In this document: positions 56,560 through 64,000 of the stretch, piece by piece
How the letters are laid out: each line of letters begins with the position of its first letter
Position numbering within the stretch: the first letter of the stretch is position 1
NCBI GenBank assembly: GCA_030272155.1
Contig: CP126195.1
Coordinates: 310,001-374,000 of the forward strand
Source of the DNA: Tetradesmus obliquus
Taxonomy: Eukaryota; Chlorophyta; Chlorophyceae; Sphaeropleales; Scenedesmaceae
Reading direction: 5' to 3'
Length of the DNA: 64,000 nucleotides
Position numbers and translations under genes: made by a program
The notes under the pieces: generated by a model
What the model saw: the letters and a program-made list of their open reading frames with translations, nothing else
Told to the model about the DNA's origin: nothing
Database searches by the model: none

Positions 56560-59500
56560 CAGTCAACAGACAGCCCCAGCACCACCAGCCACAGCGTCGG
56601 CACCACCAGTTTGTGCACACGCATGCAACATAACAGCAAGAAACACCAAGGGACTGCCCGACCATGCGTGGGACAACTGACAGCAGCGCTACCGCTGGCA
56701 CCAGCAGCAGCAGCAGCAGTGCACTGCGTCCTCACCTGCACCGTCTGCCCCCCAAGCATTGCCCCCAGGAAGAGCCCGTCGGGCTTCAGCGCCCGCCTGA
56801 TCTGGGCCAGCGTGCCCTGCACAGCAGGCAGGGCAGACAACAAGGCGCAATGCAAATATGGGCTGGTTCACTACGCACAGCCGCACGGCGTGACCCACGC
56901 AACACCCAGAGGTGCTCGCTTTGCAGGCAACATTGAGCTGAAAGCGCACGGTAAGGTACATGGGAGGTGCAGGGTGGCGTTTAAATAACTGGAGGGAGCA
57001 CTTGCCAAGTGCTTGGGAAGTCGCTGTTTGTGCAGTTGTAGCCGAGTGCTGCTGTCTGTCCAGCACACAACTGTTCACCACACAGCCCCGCCAGCCAGCC
57101 AGCACACAAGGTGCTGCCGCCGGCTGAGGCCTGCCTCGCTGTGCGTGCCCTGTTACAGCGCCCAGCCACCACTAGGGCTGGCCGCTGGCTTTAGGGACGG
57201 CTTTGAGAGTCAATTCAATCACACATTGCAAGCCACCAGAATGCAATCCAACTGTGAACACAAGGCATGCATGTGGTGCAGAGCCCAGCCACAACTAGGG
57301 CTGGCCGCTGGCTTTAGGGACGGCTTTGAGAGTCAGCCGGTATACACATTGCTTGCCCCCCCCCCCCTCCAAATTGCAATCCAAATGATGTAAGACCACG
57401 CAGTCTGAATGTGGCTGCACATTGTTCTGTTCCGTACAAACACGAGCGATGTGCAGGATTCTGCAGAGACACGGGGGTGCATGCATGTGTTCGCTTTCAG
57501 CATGGAGTTCGCAGTGCTGCTTTGCATGTGAACCAGATCGAAAGCGCTTGATCTGGCTATGGTGAATGACCCGCCGCTCACCGGCACGTCGTTGACCCAG
57601 TGCAGCCCCAGGCAGCTGACAATCACTGCAGCAGCAAGAACACAAGGCAGCTGAGCGAACAAGTTGCACAGCAGCGGAGATCAACCAAAATGCACAGAGG
57701 CTGAGCGGGCAAGATGCACAGCATGAACAGGACAGCATAGGCATTACTGGGCTGCACGAAGTGCATGCGTACACAATAGGAGCGCGCAACGAACAATCAT
57801 CAAGTGCCGGCATGCACATTGTCTCAGGCTGTTATGGAGCTCACCCCAAACCTAAACCTGCGCCTATTGTAAACTAGCGGATGCTCACGGTCCCGTCTGC
57901 CAGCGGGAGGTACTGCTCACCAGCCAGCACATACAAGTTCTCACATTGCTGCTGAACCCAAGTGTGAACCTGATGCTGCGTCTTCAACCTACAAGTTGCT
58001 GCTCACGGTCAACGCTGCCGTCTGCCAGCGGCAGGTACTCCTCATCAGCCAGCACGTATGAGGTCTCAGGCACGTGGCCTGGCGGGTGCCGCGCCTGCTG
58101 CTCCGCTGCGCGCTCCTGCAGCCAGGCCGCAGCAGACTGAGTTCATCCCAATGAGCGGCAGCAGGCATGCTGCATCACGCGCTGCGCCACACATACGCTT
58201 GGTCACGCTGAAGCACGTGAGCCGCATTATGCACACATGCGATGACAAGGCACGGTTCCCACCTCCACCTTGCCACCTGAAGCATGCCTGGCGAGGTGTG
58301 TCCGTGTATGGCTCCAATGGCCCAGGCCTTCATCCACTGCATATGTATAGGTGTTGTCCGCGCCTCACCTTTGCTAGTTCAAGCATGCCTGGCGAGGTGT
58401 CCATGTGTATCACGCGCTGCACGCCCGCGCGCCCGCCAGCCAGGCCCTGAGCCACCACCTCCCCAGCACCACCCAAAATAACAGCAGTGGGGAAGCTGGA
58501 GAGGCAGTCCTCCAGCCTGTCTAGTACTGCTTCAGATATCAGGCCCTCCTTTTGTACATGAATATATCATCCACGACTTTCTCACCTTTGCTAGCTCAAG
58601 CATGCCTTGTGATGTGTCCATGTGTATCACGCGCTGCACGCCAGCCCTCCCGCCAGCCAGCCCCTGAGCCACAACCTCACCCGCACCACCCAGAATAACA
58701 GCAGTGGGAAAGCTGGAGAGGCAATCTTCAAGGCGGTCCAACAACCGCTCGGTGATGTGCAGCAGCAGCGGGTCGGGGCGGTGCAGGGCACGGCGCAGCA
58801 GCGCGGCCCGGTCACGCTGCGCAGCCTTTTGGGACCTGCAGGGGAGGGGTGGGGTGGGAGGACACGCATTTTGCTGGTTTTCTTGCTGCAGCTGCTGATT
58901 GTAACCTTGGCTGTGCATGCAGTGACCAAATGCACATAGCAACGCAGTTCCAACTGCAGTCTGTCATAAGTGTTTTTTGTAACATCTAATGCACAGCCAC
59001 AGGATGCCTGCAACGCCCTGCTGCTGGATTGCGCATCCACCTGCATTGGCTGTGCTGGATCTTCTTTTACATGCTGTACACTTGCTGTCCGCTGCTGCGC
59101 AGCTGCCAGTTATGTGCTGTGCCACCCGCAATAGAGAGAGGATAGTTACATGTGGGTCCTGGCACCATCTTGAGCCACAACAGGTTGAACACAGGTCTGA
59201 GACCAGAAGAGGAGAGTGAGCACCGTAAAACACACTGCACACCCTTGAGCACCAAATCTCTCATGTTATATCCAGAGGCGTCTTACTGCGGTGCGCAACG
59301 GCACCCCACCTCACCGGCAGCTTGCTCTCAGTGCAAACCACACCAACAGATAGCATGCTGTCGCAAATCAATAGCCAGAAGGGTCGGGCAGCAGCTTCTA
59401 AGGCAAGGTCCAGCAGTTAGCAGCAAATGGACAGTACAACTACCCTACTGCGCGTGACGCGCTCATGAGCTAGGTTCAACAGCATGTAGCGTGTCATCTT

Positions 59501-59898
59501 CTGGCACAAAACTGTCAGGCTGAATTGGCACATGTTCTGGGGACAGCCCCAACAGAACAGACCGGTACAACCACATACGATACACCACAACCGCATGTAA
59601 TGCACGTGACTGCGCAAGCAGCAGCAGCAGCGATATGCAAACAGCCCCAAGACCACCATCACCACAAGGCTTGCAAAACAAGCCAAACACATCCAAGGCC
59701 ATACAATGCACGTACTGCCCACCTGTCAAATAGGTCCATTGGGTTTTCCAGACCAGCTTGAAGCATCTGCTGTGCACTGCTGGTGTGGAGCCACTGCTGC
59801 TGCTGGTGCTGCTGCTGCTGCTGCCAAGCAATGCGCAGTGCTGCTGCCAGGCCTGACTGGCGTAGGCACGGCAGAGTGGGAGCTAGCAAGCAGCTCAT
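55065..59898 (-). CDS. NDUFAF5: Complex I assembly factor NDUFAF5 (methyltransferase-fold)
   Basis: Nine exons give 384 aa: 59898-59723, 58835-58586, 58115-58007, 57625-57582, 56816-56736, 56499-56422, 56124-55984, 55631-55521 and 55229-55065, with phases 2, 0, 1, 0, 0, 0, 0, 0. The protein has the class I methyltransferase fold and in animals hydroxylates an arginine of the complex I subunit NDUFS7 during assembly in the mitochondrial matrix. Seen here: a presequence ([20 protein letters not shown]...) ending in [11 protein letters not shown]-binding motif [15 protein letters not shown], the family-typical [15 protein letters not shown], the [16 protein letters not shown] strand, [20 protein letters not shown] and a C-terminal MFMTGWSP, all in the family order. 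Poly-Gln in the presequence is a local peculiarity. A 1 kb first intron and many exon echoes make the gene long for its protein. Confidence 0.95.
55863..55920 (-). repeat. Exon echo: end of NDUFAF5 exon 7
   Basis: The last ~45 bp of exon 7 with donor (coding [13 protein letters not shown]; real copy 55984-56030) recur at 55866-55912, 118 bp away in the following intron, with two differences. Confidence 0.9.
56503..56559 (-). repeat. (CTG)n acceptor tract of NDUFAF5 exon 6
   Basis: In sense direction about 19 CTG units lead directly into the CCAG acceptor of exon 6. Confidence 0.88.
57160..57345 (-). repeat. 124-bp tandem duplication inside NDUFAF5 intron 4
   Basis: A ~60-bp block containing GGGCTGGCCGCTGGCTTTAG occurs at 57174-57213 and 57298-57337, period 124 bp. 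No exon edge is included, so the duplication process is not restricted to splice junctions. Confidence 0.88.
57885..57955 (-). repeat. Exon echo: end of NDUFAF5 exon 3
   Basis: A copy of the region coding [13 protein letters not shown] with flank lies at about 57890-57945; the real exon ends at 58007. The spacing is about 117 bp. Confidence 0.82.
58270..58540 (-). repeat. Exon echoes of NDUFAF5 exon 2
   Basis: The 3' two-thirds of exon 2 (about 160 bp with donor; real 58586-58745) recur at about 58366-58530 with roughly 90 percent identity. A further ~45-bp remnant is at 58272-58312. This is the longest echo in the window. The donor of the large copy is intact. Confidence 0.92.
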
Positions 59899-60460
59899 GG
59901 CTGCTGGAAATGTGGTGGGCCTTGCCCTCTGCTGCCTGCTCTTCTGGGCGGACTACAGTCTGCAACCTTCAGCGCATCTGAAGTGAGCACTGCCACAGCA
60001 CCTATGCCGAGTAGCAGCTGGTGCTGGCTGCAGGACTGACAGGCTGAGATTAAAGACAAATAAGTAAGGCGCTATATGTATGGGCAATGCACTGAGCTTA
60101 ATGCTGCAGTCGATGGAGCAGGGGTGTTGCCTGTAGGGTAATGCGGTGCAGATGCCAGGCAGTACTGTTGCAGTGTTGTGCAGCCTCTTCACCGTTTGGC
60201 AGCAAAGATGCAGGTGACGTGCTTTGAGTACAGTGGTCTGCGCAAGCAGATCAAGGCGTGATGTCAGTGGCCAGCACAGCAGACCACAAGCCAGGGCTTT
60301 TGTGACACAAATGACAGCCACAAACCTCAGCGTATTCATATTGCAGAACGCTTGTGCACAAGTTGAAGCACCCAACTGATCAGCTAGCAAGTCTCACATT
60401 CAAAACCACTGAACGAACGAAGTCCAAGCTCGCACTGCCTTGCAATTGGACACCGGCACA
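59899..60460. promoter_or_regulatory. Divergent promoter region of NDUFAF5 and the HEAAH gene
   Basis: 562 bp between opposite start codons, one for a mitochondrial and one for a chloroplast protein. No protein-like frame is seen. A GCTATATGTA box at 60071-60080 is a possible TATA element. Confidence 0.55.
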
Positions 60461-60973
60461 ATGCAGCGCGCCCTGCAGCAGCGATCCTCTGCGACTCCGT
60501 TCAGGAGCTTTTCAACGTCACAGAAGCACAATGGCCGTTTGGTTGCTGTGAGATGCACGGCACAGGCAGCAGCTACAGCAGACAAGGCGAAGCTCTTTGA
60601 GGAACTCAAGGAGTCGTGCGCTGCGTTCAAAAAGGCACCACCGTCAATGGTGAGTGATGTTCGTAATCGTATTTATGATGTGATGCGTTTGCTGGGGACA
60701 GCAGCAGCGTGCGAAGAGTTGCCCGCCCACCACCACAAGTAGGTCACCTGACTGGCCAGCTACAACTGCCAGCATCGCCTGGCAACACGCTGCCGTTCTG
60801 CTCCACTGAAAATCTGCACCAACAACGAGCTCATGTAACGTTATACCACATCACGTAACCAAGCAGCAGCTTTGGGAACAGCAGCTCTATATCCTTGCAC
60901 TTTTCGCATGCACCAGCAACGCGGCCGAATGCTTGCAGCTGGAGCTACGCTGTGTCAGCGCTTCTGCTGCTGC

Positions 60974-61006
<33 letters not shown>

Positions 61007-62314
61007 GACTGCAGAAGCTGGAGTTCAGTGCAGACATCCTGTCAGCGCTGAAGGATCTGCAGGCAGCAGCAGCCCTGCCCAAGTGGGGCTGCGAGTCGCC
61101 AGAGGCACAAGCAGGTGCGCTGTCAGCAGCCAGCATGCGTGCTAGGCTACCCGCAGCACATTCAGCTCGCCTGCTGTCCGATCAACTGTGCTGGTTCAAC
61201 AAACTGCAAGGGTGAGCAAACAAGGTGTGCACGCGGCAGTCGATTGAAGGCCCCGCGTTGCCTTGGCAGAGTCGCCAGCGATGCAGCAGCACCCCCAGCA
61301 GCAGCAACCCACCAGCACCCTTCTATCAACCGCAGCCAATCAGCGGCAGGACTTCAGCTGCCAAGCGACCCACATCGTGTCTTAGAAGCAAGCTGAAGCA
61401 CAGCAGCACTAAGATGTACAACCGAGACTTGCACTCAAGCAATACGTTGCGTGTGGGAACTCACGTTGTTGCTGGCGTTGTGACCTGTACCCTGCAGGCC
61501 AGGAGCAGGCGGGCGGCTTTGCTGGCCCTTCTGCGCGCCGCAACGTGTTCATGGGCGAGCTGAAGCAGATGGGCATCAAGGCGCCAGACCAGATCGCCAC
61601 ACCATCAGTGCGCAACGACAGTGCCTTCCTGTTCACAGTCGTTGGTGAGTGTGTTTTTGGGTGCTAAACAAGATACTTGGCTGGACCATGCATGCATGCA
61701 TCCTGCGTGCTGCGTCAGCATGCTGCCTGACCGCTGCAGGCAACAACAGCGCCTTTCTCTTCGCAGTCGTGGGTGAGTGCTGCGGTTGAGCAGCACAAAG
61801 AGATGGAGTGCTGTGGCCAGGCCCTGCATGGAGCTGCTGTGCTGCGCTGCGCTGTGCTGCGCTGCGCTGTGCTGCGCTGTGCTGTGCTGCGCTGTGCTGT
61901 GCTGCGCTGTGCTGTGCTGCGCTGTGCTGTGTTGTGCTGTGCTTGCAGACGGCTGCATGCTAGGTGGGCATGCTAGTTTGAGTTTCTCGCGTGTACCAGT
62001 CCAGCAGTTGTTTAAACCACCTGTCCTGCACTGCCACTGACAGATGTTATGTGCTGCCTGCCTCTCTTGTCGGCATCCCAGTGGCTATCCCACCGCTGCT
62101 GCTGCTGTTGTAAACCACAGGCGTGTGCAGCGTTGCCGCGGTGCTGCTGGGCCAGCTGCCAGGCAATTGGGACTGTTCTAGCTTCTCATTTAGCTCATGG
62201 CTCTGCTGCTGCTGCTGCTGTGCCCTGCAGGCGTGTGCAGCGTTGCCGCGGTGCTGCTGGGCCAACTGCCTGGCAATCGAGACTGTGATATTGTTGCACG
62301 AAATTGATGGCTCT

Positions 62315-62346
<32 letters not shown>

Positions 62347-62437
62347 GCTGCAGGTGTGTGCAGTGTTGCCGCGGTGCTGCTGGGCCAGCTGCCTGGCAAT
62401 CGGTACTGTGATATTGTTGCACGAAATTGATGGCTCT

Positions 62438-62469
<32 letters not shown>

Positions 62470-64000
62470 GCTGCAGGTGTGTGCAGTGTTGCCGCGGTGC
62501 TGCTGGGCCAGCTGCCTGGTGACTGGGGCTTCTTCAGCAGCTACCTGACAGGCGCCATCGTGCTGGTGGTGCTGGCGGTGGGGTCGACAGCACCAGGGCT
62601 GCTGCAGGTGTGGGGAGTGGTTAGCGTGCTACAGTGCTAGAAGAGGCAGCTGGCAGGGCAAGCACAGCTGATGCGGACATAAGCATGCGAGCGTTGCTGC
62701 AGGAGCAGGGGTGTCTGCAGCACGTGGATGGTGTGCTGTGGCGATGGCTGCGCTGCGCACCTGGACGGTGCTTCTTTCCTCTTTATCAGCAGCGCAGCTT
62801 TCAAACGCGTCCTTGGTTTGTGTGAGGCTACGTCTCAGCACCCGCCCTGCTGCTGTCGCCCCCCGCAGGTGTTCATTGACAAGTTCAGCCAGGTGTTCCC
62901 AGACTACAGGGAGCGCGTGGTGGCACACGAGGCGGCACACCTGCTCATCGGTGAGGGGGCTGTGCTGTTTGAATGAGCTCTCCTCTTGCTGAGAGCATAA
63001 GGTGGAATGCACAAGCAAGCTGCCGCGGTTGCCACGGCAGCACAAACTTCGCACGGACGACATGCCACACCTGCTTGTAAGAAGGCAGGAAAAGTCAATG
63101 CAACAGCATTTTTGTGCATTTGCCACATCCTGCTGGGCCTGCCTGCTGATCGCGGCTTGTCTTGGTGAACATGGGCTGCAGGCTACCTGATGGGTGCCCC
63201 CGTCACCAGCTGCAACCTCTTCCTGGTCACTTACTGCTTGCCTTGTTCTGCACTGTGCATGCTCACCGCAGGCTACCTGATGGGTGTGCCTGCTACCAGC
63301 TGCAACCTGATCACATTGTGTGACAGCTTCTCCCTGCTGCGTTTCTGTAATTGAAGAAGCATCTTATGTGTTTGCATGCTGTCTGCAGGCTACCTCATGG
63401 GTGTGCCGGTGACCAGCTACAACCTGGGCATTGGCCAGGAGCACGTGGAGTTTGCGGAGGCCAAGATCCAGGCGCGCATCATCACACGGGACCTCAGCGA
63501 TGCAGAGATCGACGCCCTGGCAGTGGTGGCGGTTGCAGGTGGGGCAGGATGATGCTTTCCATATTTTTACGTTGTCATCTTCGTTGCTGGCAGCTCTCCA
63601 CTTGGTGTATTTCACCAGGCAGTGGGCCAAGACGCTGCTTTGAAGCCATTCAACAGCCACAATGTGCGATTGCGCGGCATGCTGTTGAGTTTGGCGGAGG
63701 AGGCCAAGATCCAGGCGCGCATCATCACACGGGACCTGAGCGACGCAGAGATCGACGCGCTTGCTGTGGTGGCGGTGGCAGGTGAGCTGGGCTGATGTGT
63801 TGGTGATGTTATCATATTCGTCCTTTGGGTGGGGGTGCGTGGCGCGCATCATCACGAGACCTCAGCGACGCAGAGATTGACGCGCTGGCAGTGGTGGCGG
63901 TGGCAGGTGGGACAGGCTGGTGACAGCACTCAAATCATGGCGGGTGGGGCTGGCTGGCGCATACACACAGCTCTTTTTGCAAGCTGCAAACCTTTGAGCG
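60461..64000 (+). CDS. Chloroplast membrane protein with HEAAH zinc-site motif (partial)
   Basis: Six exons lie in the window: 60461-60649, 61015-61114, 61498-61644, 62477-62607, 62869-62950 and 63389-63538, with phases 0, 1, 1, 0, 1, 1. They give 266 residues; the gene continues past the window end. The first ~40 residues are a plastid transit peptide ending near AVRCTAQAAA. Two hydrophobic spans follow, one across the exon 3/4 junction (FLFTVVG-VCSVAAVLLGQL) and one at TGAIVLVVLAVG. HEAAH at residues 209-213 lies in ERVVAHEAAHLLIGYLMG, and GVPVTSYNLG and a DLSDAEIDALAVVAVAG helix come after it. This matches the plant family of plastid proteins related to the FtsH (M41) protease domain but lacking the AAA module (VIR3-like). 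Activity as a protease is not shown by sequence alone. Its introns hold seven or more exon echoes. Confidence 0.82.
61739..61777 (+). repeat. Exon echo: end of HEAAH-gene exon 3
   Basis: A copy of the last ~30 bp of exon 3 plus its donor (coding SAFLFTVVG) lies at 61746-61776; the real copy is 61618-61648, an offset of about 128 bp. The GTGAGTG donor is intact and the frame is preserved. Confidence 0.9.
61838..61945 (+). repeat. CTGTG/CTGCG pentanucleotide array
   Basis: About 20 units of CTGTG and CTGCG alternate irregularly in HEAAH-gene intron 3. Both strands are open over long stretches, giving meaningless Cys/Ala-rich frames. Confidence 0.92.
62112..62476 (+). repeat. Three exon echoes of HEAAH-gene exon 4
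   Basis: Acceptor plus the first ~45 bp of exon 4 (coding VCSVAAVLLGQLPG) occur near 62119, 62229 and 62353, then as the real exon from 62477. Periods are about 110, 124 and 124 bp. Each unit includes a (CTG)n tract and a CAG acceptor. The copies diverge after the LPG codons (GCAATTGG or GCAATCG instead of GTGACTGG). Confidence 0.94.
63178..63310 (+). repeat. Two exon echoes of the start of HEAAH-gene exon 6
   Basis: Copies of GCAGGCTACCTGATGGGTG and the next ~25 bp lie at 63178 and 63269; the real exon starts at 63389. The first copy keeps its CAG acceptor. Both turn into unrelated sequence after the SCNL codons. Confidence 0.93.
63690..63910 (+). repeat. Two exon echoes of the end of HEAAH-gene exon 6
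   Basis: About 90 bp of the end of exon 6 with donor (coding AEAKIQARIITRDLSDAEID...) recur at 63697-63785. A copy of about 65 bp lies at 63842-63908. The first is about 95 percent identical to the real copy at 63450-63540 and keeps a CAG|GTGAG donor. In the second a small deletion breaks the frame. Confidence 0.93.

Overview
The window reads as nuclear DNA of a green alga, most likely a chlorophyte of the class Chlorophyceae. The evidence is a plant-type PsbR gene split by short GT-AG introns, TGTAA poly(A) signals after several stops, chloroplast and mitochondrial presequences, and very dense CAG/CTG/GCA microsatellites that become poly-Gln, poly-Ala and poly-Ser inside proteins. An assignment to Sphaeropleales (Scenedesmus-like) is only a guess from overall style. 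I rebuilt every multi-exon model by hand: exons were joined only where donor, acceptor and codon phase agreed, and each total coding length is a multiple of three.

Layout. Plus strand: a golgin-like coiled-coil protein (981-10348) with a retroelement in one intron, then a diacylglycerol/lipid-kinase-family protein (10584-15124). A 3.2 kb stretch without genes follows. Minus strand: a secreted cysteine-rich protein with a PAN-like C-terminus (18344-22622), a 702-residue protein of unknown function (23988-26096), PsbR of photosystem II (27203-28715) and biotin synthase BIO2 (29880-33819). Plus strand: a sterol-desaturase/fatty-acid-hydroxylase family enzyme (34524-37643), divergent from BIO2. 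Minus strand: a large organelle-targeted helical-repeat protein (38812-44550). Plus strand: a secreted SGNH-hydrolase-like protein (46017-49348), divergent from it. Minus strand: a 433-residue protein of unknown function (51869-53265), a cluster of retroelement pieces, and the complex I assembly factor NDUFAF5 (55065-59898). Plus strand: a chloroplast membrane protein with a zinc-protease-like HEAAH motif (60461 to beyond the window end).

The genes share no single pathway. Several serve organelles: PsbR in photosystem II, BIO2 for biotin, NDUFAF5 for complex I, the HEAAH protein and the helical-repeat protein.

The most unusual signal is not a gene. Most genes carry 'exon echoes' in their introns: decayed tandem copies, usually 100-145 bp apart, of a piece that spans an exon edge with its splice site. 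They occur in at least eight of the eleven main genes, up to four copies per junction. Some still have good splice sites, and one set (40886-41165) is open in frame with a period of exactly 120 bp. Local duplication across splice junctions looks like a main way introns grow in this genome. A second signal is a family of short LINE-tail elements ending in (ATG)n; three copies can be delimited, all three with target-site duplications of 11-13 bp, and a fourth has an inverted tail.
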